Source: Bathynomus jamesi (taxonomy: Eukaryota; Arthropoda; Malacostraca; Isopoda; Cirolanidae). From it: a DNA stretch of 64,000 nt. Below are positions 54,196-63,227 of the stretch, piece by piece. Location of the stretch: the NCBI GenBank assembly GCA_023014485.1, contig JAJOZX010001726.1, forward strand, positions 650,001-714,000, read 5' to 3'. Both the position numbers and the translations under genes were made by a program. Position 1 is the first letter of the stretch; every line of letters begins with the position of its first letter. The notes beneath the pieces are model-generated. The model did not search any database, was not told where the DNA came from, and saw only the letters and a list, made by a program, of their open reading frames with translations.

Positions 54196-54468
54196 ATTTC
54201 TATGGTAGTCCCTTGCGTCGGATTGTAAGGAGCGTCACTGCAAATATCTTCAACGGTTTGGGTTGGAAATAATTCATCACGGTCAATCGCGTTAAAAAGA
54301 CTAATTGCCGTTGATGCTGCAGTGTCACTTTCTTCATACAATTCCGGGGAGACGTACAGTTCCATGGTGGAGGATGTGTGACATTGCTGACTGATCAGTA
54401 TATCCTCCGTATTCATGACACGAGATTCTTCAAAAGATTGTATAACACGTGTCAAATCCTCATCGGAC
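54196..54468 (-). other. small coding exon, second copy
   Basis: Open minus-strand frame from a TTTCTTTAAG acceptor (exon starts 54,468) through SDEDLTRVIQSFEESRV, MNTEDILISQQCHT and MELYVSPELYEESDTAA to GTTIE, ending at a perfect GTAAGT donor (54,195). Reading through the donor gives ATG then a stop. 273 nt, start phase 1 and end phase 2, so it is in frame with both neighbouring exons. The second half duplicates the first exon (54,677-54,846). The product is acidic, rich in Ser/Thr/Glu, with no known domain. Confidence 0.6.
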
Positions 54469-54676
54469 CTTAAAGAAATAATGTTCATTCTTTTAAAACA
54501 TATACAGAGTATACAGACAGATCCCCATTATGTGAAGATATCTTTGGTTCATTTAAGAGGAATAACATTGATTACCATAAAAAATTTCGATTTTAGCATA
54601 ATGGGGCTAAGAGGTAAAACCAAATAACATTGATTGCCAACTCTCCATATATATAAATCGAATTATAGTCACTTAC

Positions 54677-54846
54677 ATTTCTATGGTAGTCCCTTGCGTC
54701 GGATTGTAAGGAGCGTCACTGCAAATATCTTCAACGGTTTGCGTTGGGAATAATTCATCACGGTCAATTGCGTTAAAAAGACTAATTGTCGTTAATGCCG
54801 CAGTGTCACTTTCTTCATACAAATCTGGGGAGACGTACAGGTCCAT
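54677..54846 (-). other. first coding exon of a spliced minus-strand gene
   Basis: ATG at 54,846 in a good context (CCACCATGG). It encodes 56 codons (MDLYVSPDLYEESDTAA ... FNAIDRDELFPTQTVEDIC) plus two bases, then a consensus GTAAGT donor at 54,676. It lies about 60 bp downstream of a TATA box on the same strand. The acidic peptide has no known family. The phase fits the downstream acceptors at 54,468, 53,942 and 47,790. Without splicing it would make a 57-aa peptide ending at the TAA inside the donor. Being either a free small protein or the N terminus of a spliced product remains open. Confidence 0.65.
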
Positions 54847-54884
54847 GGTGGAGGGAATTATTCACTGACGCGAAAATAGCTACT

Positions 54885-55022
54885 GTTACTCCCAACTGAA
54901 AAATATCCCCTTTTATATGCACAATCGCCAAGCTCCGCCTCAAAAGACCAGATGTTCGTAGCGATTGGCTACCGATGTAGCTGGGTGGAGCTATGACGTG
55001 TACCAATCCGCTATAACGGGAC
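54885..55022 (-). promoter_or_regulatory. minus-strand RNA polymerase II promoter of the Polinton right arm
   Basis: Read on the minus strand: CCCGTTATAGCGGATTG (55,020-55,004), GTAGCCAATCGC (CCAAT box, ~54,971), GGCGGAGCTTGG (~54,941) and TATA box GCATATAAAAGGGG (54,920-54,907). The first exon ATG follows 60 bp later. The distal 17-bp module recurs three times on the plus strand at 56,451, 56,645 and 56,983. Confidence 0.75.
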
Positions 55023-55069
55023 CGGACGAGTAACATATATAGAATCGTGTTTCTTGTGAATAAATTATA

Positions 55070-55180
55070 GACACTTACATTTCTATGGTAGTCCCTTATA
55101 TTATATTTTTATTTTTACTTACAAGTTATTAGTATTGTTTTCACAAATTCTTGTGTTAACATAATTTCAATTGTTAACTT
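55070..55180 (-). repeat. partial extra copy of the exon end
   Basis: Bases 55,071-55,096 (cacttacatttctatggtagtccctta) repeat the exon 3' end and donor seen at 54,190 and 54,671. The exon body is missing. Confidence 0.7.
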
Positions 55181-55184
55181 ATTT

Positions 55185-55935
55185 TATAATAAAGAAATAT
55201 ATCCTAATTATATTTTTAAAAGAGCATTCGGTTTCCACATTAAACTGTGGGTCTAATGTGGCGTGAAAACTTTATCCGTTGTCACTCTTCGAGTTAGTTG
55301 TTATTATTACTAAAGAGAAAATCATGCATGCTTTTCGGTCATACTACTGACTCGGTTCAAATGAACCTCTTATTTTAAATCCGTTTCAATAATCCTGTTA
55401 TGTTGAAATGTGGAAGAGTAAGCAGCGACTCCCTGACGAGATGTATTTCGATCCACAGAACAGCTGTTCACATTATAGGACTTTTGATACTGATTCCGGT
55501 TTCAGAATTTTTCTATCACCCATAGTTTTCGAGAAAATAATAATATTTCCATTTACTCAGAGTTTCCCGCATCATTAGTCACTAATGTAATCGAGAGGAT
55601 ATAAAGAAATATATCCTAATTATATTTTTAAAAGAGCATTCGGTTTCAACGTTAAACTGTGGGTCTAAGGTGGAGTGAAAACCTTTCCAATTCGGCGAGA
55701 AATTGCGCTAGGGAACAACGAAAACTATTTGGTGTTTCTTATAGAACTTTTGATGCTGATTCCGGTTTCAGAATTTTTCTATCACCCATAGTTTTCGAGA
55801 AAATAATAATATTTCCATTTACTCAGAGTTTCCCGCATCATTAGTCACTAATGTAATCGAGAGGATATAAAGAAATATATCCTAATTATATTTTTAAAAG
55901 CATTCGGTTTCAACGTTAAACTGTGGGTCTAAGTT
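55185..55935. repeat. non-coding repeat block 1 of the Polinton right arm
   Basis: A block ataaagaaatatatcctaattatatttttaaaag.gcattcggtttc..cgttaaactgtgggtctaa occurs at about 55,190, 55,600 and 55,870. The intervening cttttgat.ctgattccggtttcag...gtaatcgagaggat block occurs at 55,480 and 55,740. Total about 265-bp-period duplication. No conserved reading frame. Confidence 0.85.
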
Positions 55936-56115
55936 ACGCGTAAATATAAAATATTTTCATTGTAGAAATAATAATAATAATAATGATAATAAGAATTGAT
56001 GTGAAAGGTGATTGATTTAGGCAGTTAAGATGTAGTTATAAGAATATGACACCATACAAATTACGCGTAAATATAAAATATTTTCATTGTAGAAATAATA
56101 ATAATATAAGAATTG
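55936..56115. repeat. duplicated ttacgcgtaaatataaaat block
   Basis: Bases 55,934-56,005 and 56,062-56,128 are two copies of ttacgcgtaaatataaaatattttcattgtagaaataataat...aattgatgtgaaaggt. Confidence 0.85.
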
Positions 56116-56220
56116 ATGTGAAAGGTGGTTTTTGTTCAAGTAGACGAAGAAAGGTTGACTCTCGCCCAGAAAATGGTCTCTAGGGGGACGATTCGAAATG
56201 ACCTAGTTTCTGCCTTTCCT

Positions 56221-56223
<3 letters not shown>

Positions 56224-56261
<38 letters not shown>

Positions 56262-56284
56262 ACACGAGTGGTTTATTCGTTTAT

Positions 56285-56336
<52 letters not shown>
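56224..56336. repeat. (GT)n and (TA)n microsatellites
   Basis: GT repeat at 56,224-56,262 and TA repeat at 56,287-56,336. The pair recurs in shorter form at 56,866-56,941 as part of a duplicated block. Confidence 0.95.
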
Positions 56337-56338
<2 letters not shown>

Positions 56339-56339
56339 G

Positions 56340-56903
56340 GGTTTGGAGAATGACAAGCGTGTGTTTCATAAATTTCTTTTCATTTGGAGAGAAGGGAGAC
56401 TTATCAGGGATTGGGGGGAAGGTCTCTCAACCAGCAGGTGTTCTTCGAAACCGACCCCGTTATAGCGGATTGTGTTTTGGTTAATTTCAATTGATTAATT
56501 TCTTTAAATTTCGTTTTTTTTCAATTTTCTTCGCAGGGGAATGAGGCTCTGTGTGTTTCATAAATTTTCATTTCGTTTGGAGTGAAGGGAGACTTATCAG
56601 GGATTGGGGGGAAGGTCTCTCAACCATCAGGTGTCCTTCGAAACCGACCCCGTTATAGCGGATTGTGTTTTGGCTAATTTCAACTTTTAAATGAATTGTT
56701 TCGTAATTTTCATTTCGTTTCGTGACTTAAATATTTATAATAAAAATTAAGTGTAAAAATTATTTATTTAATAAACAGAATTTAATTGGTTTCATCTACC
56801 GTCATATATTGTGGTACACTATTTAAATGTGACGATTCGAGTTGACACAGAGTCTCCTTTTCCTCGTGTGTGTGTGTGTGTGTGCACGAGTTGTTTATTC
56901 GTT

Positions 56904-56947
<44 letters not shown>

Positions 56948-57140
56948 AGAGCGGTCTGGAAGGAAGATCTCTCATGTCGTCCGACCCCGTTATAGCGGAT
57001 TGTGTTTTGGCTAATTTCAACTTTTAAATGAATTGTTTCGTAATTTTCATTTCGTTTCGTGACTTAAATATTTATAATAAAAATTAAGTGTGTAAAAATT
57101 ATTTATTTAATAAACAGAATTTAATTGGATTCATCTACCG
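56340..57140 (+). repeat. non-coding repeat block 2 with 17-bp promoter-like module
   Basis: The unit ggagacttatcagggattggggggaaggtctctcaacca.cagg..ttcgaaaccgaccccgttatagcggattgtgttttgg occurs at 56,387 and 56,588, and its second half at 56,975. The tail (ctaatttcaacttttaaatgaattg...taataaacagaatttaattgg) occurs at 56,672 and 57,012. Each copy contains CCCGTTATAGCGGATTG, which is also in the minus-strand promoter at 55,004-55,020. No gene seen. Confidence 0.8.
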
Positions 57141-57239
57141 TCATATATTGTGGTACACTATTTAAATGGATGATTAATATATGGTTTTTGCTATCTGGAA
57201 CACATGGCGCTATCTGGCAACTCAGCCAGAATAGAGGTT

Positions 57240-57300
57240 TATAAAAGACCGAGAGACGACTGACGGAGTCATTCAAGCTCGCTCCCAGCCGAGCAAGGAC
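57240..57300 (+). promoter_or_regulatory. candidate plus-strand core promoter near the right end
   Basis: TATAAAAG at 57,240-57,247 and an initiator-like GTCATTC with A at 57,271, exactly 31 bp apart, the usual arthropod spacing. Downstream a short leader with a possible splice donor (TTAGGTAAAC at 57,348) runs outward into the terminal repeat. No gene follows in the element, so the function is unclear. Confidence 0.4.
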
Positions 57301-57470
57301 CTCTGGTCCTCTTTCTGGCCCTTTGGGAAAACCCCTTAGAGGCCTCTTAGGTTAGGTAAACGAAAATAACTTGGGGGAGAACTCCGCCTCCAAGTTGCAT
57401 GCCTTGCAATCAAAGACAACTACTCTCTCTCTCTCTCTCCTTCAGGTGTACCCCTCCCCCCTTGGCTCAG

Positions 57471-57825
57471 CCAACTGGCTGATTAGGAGCCTATAAAACA
57501 ACGCCTACTCGGCTGAAGTCTTAATATGCACTTGGCTCCTGCCAGGTGAACACCTCTCCTCCTTTCTCTCCTCTTTTCTCTCCTTTCTGGCCCTTTGAGG
57601 GGAATAGCTTGGGGGAGAACTCCACCTCCAAGTTGCATGCCCCTTGCAACCCCGGTTGGCAACAAAGGGCCATTTGGGGTATTTTTTTTCTTTTTTCTTT
57701 TTTTATGTTTTTATTGTTTTGCAACACCCCACCCCCTTTGCAACAACCCCCACCCCCCCTTTGCAACATTACGTAATCACTTGCAACATTCTTGCACTCT
57801 AACCTTTTGCGGTTATACTACTACT
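57471..57825 (-). repeat. Polinton right terminal inverted repeat
   Basis: Reverse complement of 40,209-40,522, ending in ...TTGCGGTTATACTACTACT. Part of it (gggggagaactccacctccaagttgcatg) is also present as an extra direct copy at 57,371-57,408. Confidence 0.92.
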
Positions 57826-57835
57826 GTATATATGG

Positions 57836-58228
57836 GATTGAACTCAGAATGGTCCCCTAAGGTTTTTTATGATACACACAGACCGTGCATGGATAGTCCG
57901 AATAAGTTATGGTAAATGACTGACACTATAGTTTTTTTCTTTTTCATGATGTTAGCCCGACATGAGCAACGGGTCACTCGCAAAGCGGCCTCAAAAATAT
58001 AGCTTCCCTCAGCAGCTATCTGCAAAGCAGAGAGGACCCAGCTTTGGGACAGGATCTACGGTTTAAAGCAGCCTATCCCCACTATATTTAGAACCTCACG
58101 TCGGGCTAACATTATGAAAAGGAAAAACTATAGTGTTTGTCATTTACCATTACTTATTCGGACTATAGTGGATTTTATTTTTCCCAGAAGAGTTCTTTGT
58201 TCCATGCACGGTCTCTGTGTATTATTAG
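57836..58228. repeat. copy of the ~455-bp satellite family, foldback form
   Basis: Bases 57,838-58,095 match the inverted orientation (aactcagaatggtcccct...cagacc gtgcatgg...). Bases 58,096-58,220 match the direct orientation (cgtcgggctaacattatgaaa...gcacggtct). The family thus lies on both sides of the Polinton, as at 28.0 kb. Confidence 0.8.
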
Positions 58229-58289
58229 CCTTCAACATTATTAGCCTTATTAACTTCAACATAAGCAAAGGTCTTTTTCAACTCGATCC

Positions 58290-58650
58290 CGTTGTTTTAA
58301 ATTCGTTCAGAACGGATTTAGACAAGAAGAGTAGAGTGCTAAACATTTGGTATACTTGTATACTTCTCTAATAACTTTTATTTTTCAATTTATTTTTATA
58401 TATACACCGGACTTAGACAAGAAGGGCAGAGTGCTAAAACCTGGGCAGATTTCCAGTATAAATTTGTATGCTCCTCTTACAAGTTTTATTTTTATTTTTA
58501 TTTTTTTTTAATTAACTATAACATTGGTTGGAAACAATTCATTTGATCTTGTGTTGGATTCGGGCAAAGTGCTAAAATCGGTAGTTTTTCCTTACAAATT
58601 TGTATGCTCCGCCCACAATCCTTTAATTTTTTTTTTATTTCTCTATTTAT
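58290..58650 (+). repeat. three diverged ~130-bp tandem repeats
   Basis: The phrase gga.tt.gacaagaag.g.agagtgctaaa...ttgtatgctcc.c...a..tttta recurs at about 58,313, 58,408 and 58,556. No coding capacity. Confidence 0.55.
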
Positions 58651-58703
58651 TATATATATATTTTTTTTGTAACCTATATATAGGCTGTAACTCTTTATTT
58701 ACT

Positions 58704-58796
58704 TCAGTGTTCCTAAGGATGTCATTAGACGAAAGCGCTTGAGCACCATTCTGTGTTTCCTTTCCTTCGTGGTTTTATTCATCATATATATATATA
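58704..58796. repeat. half of a type B foldback repeat
   Basis: Bases 58,707-58,785 match the right arm of the 28.4 kb repeat (cctaaggatgtcattagacgaaagcgcttgagcacc...ttcgtggttttattcatc). Here the core reads CTAAGGA...GAAA and no opposite arm is present. Confidence 0.85.
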
Positions 58797-59434
58797 CACC
58801 GGGTGGGCCTTTTAACTCTGACGGTTTTAATATCCTTATAACTTTTTTGTTTTTTAACCAAATCAAATAAAATTTATACACAACATAGGTACATGCATAA
58901 AGTTTTTTTGGATATAAATTTAATTACCTTTATACACTTACAAGGTTAGTTATAAACTTCAATGTGATTTCCACCATTTTCGATCAGTATAGGCAGCCTT
59001 GCTCTGTATTCCAAAGCCACCTTTTGTCGCATTTCGACCGTAATTTCACCAAAAGCTGCTTGAATTCTCTGTTTCAGTTCATGAATGTCGGTTGGTCTTG
59101 TCGCGTACACTTTCGACTTAATAAACCCCCATAAAAAAAGTCGCAAGGGGTGAGATCGGGAGAGCGTGGGGGCCAGAGCATATTGGAAGACTAGCAATTA
59201 CGCAATAACTTTGGCTTATTTTATACGACATTTCGTTATAAAGCATTTGTTTTCGTATACGTCAAAAGGTTTTTCTTCGCCATTTCGTCAATTCTGCAGA
59301 TAGATAAAAGCAGCTTAATGAAAAAAAAACTTTATGTATGTACATATGTTGTGTATAAATTTTATTTGATTTGGTTAAAAAACAAAAAAGTTATAAGGAT
59401 ATTAAAGCCGTCAGCGTTAAAAGGCCCACCCTGT
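58797..59434 (-). mobile_element. internally deleted mariner derivative
   Basis: Terminal inverted repeats of about 115 bp (58,797-58,915 and 59,318-59,434; outer end gggtgggccttttaa.tctgacgg). The only coding remnant is the transposase C terminus on the minus strand (58,946-59,197, LWGFIKSKVYATRPTDIHEL). The right end touches the next mariner derivative directly. Confidence 0.88.
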
Positions 59435-60335
59435 GTACAGGGTGTACATAAAGTCATGATCTATTTTTGTGAAGCACTTGGAAATTATATGGAATTCAAT
59501 CATAAAATGATAAAGTGGTAACATTCATTAAATAATTAAGAGTAGGATTCGACGTGACGCCCATCAGTATCCCTGCACAGCTCAAATCGTTCCGCAGCAT
59601 TTCTAAACACATTCTGGAGCATTTGCGGGGTTATGTTATCTGCAGCAGTTCGTATACGTGTACGTAAGTTTTCAAGACTCGTAATCTTCGTCTGATAGAC
59701 GTGCGATTTGATAAAGCCCCATGCAAAGAAATCTAAAGGGGTTAAATCTGGTGATCTCGCTGGCCAAGGTCTGTTGCTTCCTCGTCCGATCCAGCGATTT
59801 GGAAAACGTCCATTTAGATAATCCTGAACAATTTTGGCATAGTGACAAGGAGCACCATCATGTTGATAGACGACGGGGATAGGATTGTTAGTACCGTCGT
59901 CTATCAACATGATGGTGCTCCTTGTCACTATGCCAAAATTGTTCAGGATTATCTAAACTGACGTTTTCCAAATCGCTGGATCGGACGAGGAAGCAACAGA
60001 CCTTGGCCAGCGAGATCACCAGATTTAACCCCTTTAGATTTCTTTGCATGGGGCTTTATGAAATCGCACGTCTATCAGACGAAGATTACGAGTCTTGAAA
60101 ACTTACGTACACGTATACGAACTGCTGCAAATAACATAACCCCGCAAATGCTCCAGAATGTGTTTAGAAATGCTGCGGAACGATTTGAGCTGTGCAGGGA
60201 TACTGATGGGCGTCACGTCGAATCCTACTCTTAATTATTTAATAAATGTTACCACTTTATCATTTTATGATTGAATTCCATATAATTTCCAAGTGCTTCA
60301 CAAAAATAGATCATGACTTTATGTACACCCTGTGT
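59435..60335. mobile_element. large palindrome made of two mariner 3' halves
   Basis: Bases 59,440-59,878 and 59,893-60,330 are almost perfect inverted copies. Each runs from a terminal repeat (cagggtgtacataaagtcatgatc) through the transposase C-terminal coding region toward the centre, where gtcgtctatcaacatgatgg is mirrored. It forms a hairpin-capable element of about 890 bp with terminal repeats at both ends. Confidence 0.9.
59536..59928 (-). pseudogene. mariner transposase C-terminal part (mirrored at 59,900-60,235)
   Basis: The minus-strand frame reads VVYQHDGAPCHYAKIVQDYL (second catalytic Asp), then RSPDLTPLDFFAWGFIKSHV (third Asp) and ends at RHVESYS, the natural C terminus. The mirrored plus-strand copy has the same content with a substitution in the DYLN segment. 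The N-terminal DNA-binding part and the first Asp are absent from both arms. Confidence 0.88.
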
Positions 60336-60343
60336 GTATATAT

Positions 60344-60393
<50 letters not shown>
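60336..60393. repeat. (TA)n microsatellite
   Basis: TA repeat immediately right of the palindromic mariner. Confidence 0.95.
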
Positions 60394-60394
<1 letters not shown>

Positions 60395-60396
<2 letters not shown>

Positions 60397-61145
60397 TGTA
60401 TAATGTTTGCTGCTTAATAAAACAAAGTTTTTAACGATAAAGAAAGATAAAAAAAAATATTTACTGACTTTCAAATTAAGTTGGTGAGTCGGAAGGAAAT
60501 GCGAAGGAGGAAGTACAAAATTTGTTCGGTGTAAGAGGCTCTACAGAAAAATTCTGAGAAAATTATTTAGTAAATTGTCATATCGTGCCTTATGAGCTCT
60601 CAACGGCTGCCTCAGAGCTTTATATCCCTTCCCATTTGTGTACCTATGGTCGTTCGTGTATCGTGTATGTACGACAATGCCTAAGTTTTCGAAGGATACA
60701 TCTCCAAATGAATGGCGTCCGTGAAACGATTTTACCCAATCTTTTATTTTATCCCGATATAAACTCGTCATTAAATATTATTTATATGGCTTAATTAGGA
60801 CGGACGAATTTCGAGTGATGGCCAAAAATATTGTGCGACATTTTTACGGTTTGCGATTCATCTCTGCGACTCGACAATTTTAATAAGAATCTCGCTCATT
60901 TCACGCAATTTCTTGAAACTGAAACCAAACCTTCTTTTCGACTCAATTCCGGTCCATAGATAAACAATTGGATTTTATAGACTTTGACTCACACAGCAGG
61001 GACAGGTCCGCCATCAGCCTCGAACGGCCTTCTTAATGTATGAAATATCAGGGCAGTTAATCTCGACTCGTATAACGCACGACTCTTCCGCGATGTAGGG
61101 GACGTATATCGCACATCTTTTCACCACCGTAAGTCGCCAGAACTC
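60395..61145. other. no gene recognised
   Basis: No motif or terminal repeat; short frames only. Confidence 0.5.
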
Positions 61146-61146
61146 A

Positions 61147-61148
<2 letters not shown>

Positions 61149-61206
<58 letters not shown>
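61149..61206. repeat. (TA)n microsatellite
   Basis: TA repeat directly left of a mariner element. Confidence 0.95.
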
Positions 61207-61209
<3 letters not shown>

Positions 61210-62303
61210 GGTTTGGCGCAAAAGTCAGGAACCATAGGCACATTTTTTAAATTATAATAAATGTTCGAATTGGTGGCCTTCCACTTGGAGACACTTTCTG
61301 TCGCGTTGAATGCATGATGTTTAAACATTCCTTAACACATTGTTACTGATTTTGGCACACTCAGATATGTTGTTATCCTTTAGAGAAGGTATGGTTCTGG
61401 GTCGATCAGCATAGACTACCGACTTGAGATGGCTCCACAAGAAGAAGTCAAGAGGCGTGAGGTCTGGAGACCTAGGTGGCCATTCGACGGGCCCTCGCCG
61501 TCCCATCCACTTCCTTGGGAATGTTTCATCTAAAGGGCTCCGGACGATGGTTGCGAAATGTGATGGTGCACCATCCTGCTGAAACCACATCTCCACCCGT
61601 TCTGCCAATGGAATGTCGTCCAGTGTGGACATTAGAAATGTTTGCAGCATATGCAGATATGTTTCACCTGTTACATTGCCGTCGAAAAAGTACTGACCAA
61701 TTAACCGATCCCCCCCAGAGCGCAGGCCACACCATAATTCGTGGATCGAATTGCACATGTCTTTCCTCCATCCAGTGGGGGTTCTCATTGGCCCAATAGC
61801 GTGCATTATGCCTATTGACACGACCGCTGAGGTGAAATATCGCTTCGTTGCTGAACATGATCCTTCGTTGAAGCTGTCGATGTTGTAGAAACCACTGGCA
61901 GAATTCGTTGAATGGATCTTCTGGAGACACCCGTTTCCTGGGATAACTTTCGTAAGGACTTACGTGGGCTGTTTTCGAGGTGATTGAGTACAGTTAGTGA
62001 TGTTGCTGCATCGGTTGAACTTTTTGGTCGGCCACTACGCGGCCGATCATGAACACTGGGAACAGTTTTCCAACTGATGTAATGCTGAACAACTGGCGGC
62101 CACTCAGGGTGTTTGTCATTAAAAGCAGTAGCAACTGATCGGTGTGTGTTACCACGCCTTGCACACATTAAAACTATCTCCACCCGTTCATCTATTGTCA
62201 ATTTCTGTGCCATAGGTTCAACAACAAATCTGAAAAGAACAAAACATTAAAACACAAATTATTAAAATGTGCGTATGGTTCCTGACTTGTGCGCCACCCT
62301 GTG
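61207..62303 (-). mobile_element. near-complete mariner with broken transposase
   Basis: The ends caggtttggcgcaaaagtcaggaaccataggcacattttt (left) and the complement of aaaatgtgcgtatggttcctgacttgtgcgccaccctg (right) are inverted repeats of about 40 bp. About 1.1 kb in total, the size of a full mariner, sitting next to a TA tract. The transposase is on the minus strand. Confidence 0.9.
61321..62213 (-). pseudogene. mariner transposase (DD34D-type), frameshifted
   Basis: ATG at 62,213 (MAQKLTIDERVEIVLMCARR). Frames in order: 61,812-62,213 (HTH with HRSVATAFNDKHP, GRPKSS linker, second HTH LSQETGVSRRSIQRIL), 61,664-61,930 (IMFSNEAIFHLSGRVNRHNA, where the first catalytic Asp position reads SNEA, Asn), and 61,321-61,821 (MWFQQDGAPSHFATI, second Asp; RSPDLTPLDFFLWSHL, third Asp). 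Two frameshifts, plus the change at the first Asp, inactivate it. Confidence 0.9.
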
Positions 62304-62304
62304 C

Positions 62305-62840
62305 ATATATACTCGTATATATTAAAAGAAATTAATTATTTCTTAAAGTATTTTAAAATGAATGCTTTGTTTTGAAAGGTAGACGTGATTTAGTATTTTC
62401 ATCGCGCCAACGTGTATTATATTTCAGCGTAAATGACATCTTAATTTCTACCATTTCCCATTCGGTCCTTATACGGGCTCAATAGCAGCCTTTTACATCT
62501 AATTTAAGCAAATATATTGGGCACGATTTCTGTTTTTCGAGTCGTTTACTATTTTAGACTTTTTTTTATGGATTATTGTAATCTTATCTTTGCTTCTCTT
62601 TTGTATACATGGAAACGTATTTTAGCCTTAATTTGCGGCCGTTCACTTCGGGATTGTGGAGTCTTCCATTCGGACTTACTCATTGCAGTATCGAGAGAGA
62701 AAGGACTATAATTGGTGTATCCCAACTATCGAATCGAAGGGTCAAGAAACGTTTCTTTCCGTGTAAGGAAACATTTGCCTTAAATTAGTTTAAAGTACAC
62801 CGTTTTACGTTTCATATATAAATATATGGGATGTACAGTA
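62305..62840. other. no gene recognised
   Basis: Low-complexity to moderate sequence without motifs. Confidence 0.5.
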
Positions 62841-62861
62841 TTTCACAATTAAACACCTGAA

Positions 62862-63016
62862 ATAAATGATGCACACCCACACTGAAAAATGAAAAGTGAT
62901 TGCAAGACCTTTCGTGTCTTTAACAGGACACTTCGTCAGGTGTATTGCTGAATATATGAAAGGCCTTGCAATCACTTTTCATTTTCCTTGTCGATATATA
63001 TATATATAATATATAT
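62862..63016. repeat. foldback repeat (type D) with hammerhead-like core
   Basis: The arms 62,868-62,925 and 62,942-62,996 are inverted (gtgattgcaagacctttcgtg / tgaaaggccttgcaatcac). On the minus strand 62,939-62,910 reads CTGACGA - A - GTGTC/GACAC stem - GAAA, the cleanest core in the window. A TA tract follows. Confidence 0.85.
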
Positions 63017-63227
63017 ATAAGCAAACAACCACAGGGAAAAGGAAAAGGAAACACGAAGTCCGAGCGCTTTCGTGATATATTCACATCTTCAAGGAGAAAC
63101 AAAATATTTTTTGTTTCTCCTTGAAGATGTGAATATATCACGAAAGCGCTCGGACTTCGTGTTTCCTTTTCCTTTTCCCTGTGGTTGTTTGCTTATTAAT
63201 AAGATCACGTGTTATTCTGTGATTTTA

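Larger units (their letters stand above)
40209..57825. mobile_element. Maverick/Polinton, about 17.6 kb
   Basis: Large self-synthesising, virus-like DNA transposon. It is delimited by long terminal inverted repeats (40,209-40,522 and 57,471-57,825) whose outer ends read AGTAGTA...TACTACT. It encodes the full diagnostic set: protein-primed DNA polymerase B, retroviral-type integrase, packaging ATPase, adenain-like protease, major and minor capsid proteins, plus small conserved proteins. Left genes and the polymerase are on the minus strand; structural genes are on the plus strand. Several genes carry frameshifts or stops, so this copy looks inactivated but not old. It inserted in a TA tract, so the 6-bp target duplication cannot be read. 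Confidence 0.95.

Noticed and set aside
54190..54488. Simple 98-aa gene without introns
   Set aside because: The frame runs across an acceptor-like site and ends inside a perfect GTAAGT donor, and its halves are duplicated elsewhere; a spliced reading explains more.
40203..57831. Six-base target duplication of the Polinton
   Set aside because: Both ends lie in TA-rich sequence (…tatact / gtatat…), so any match is uninformative.
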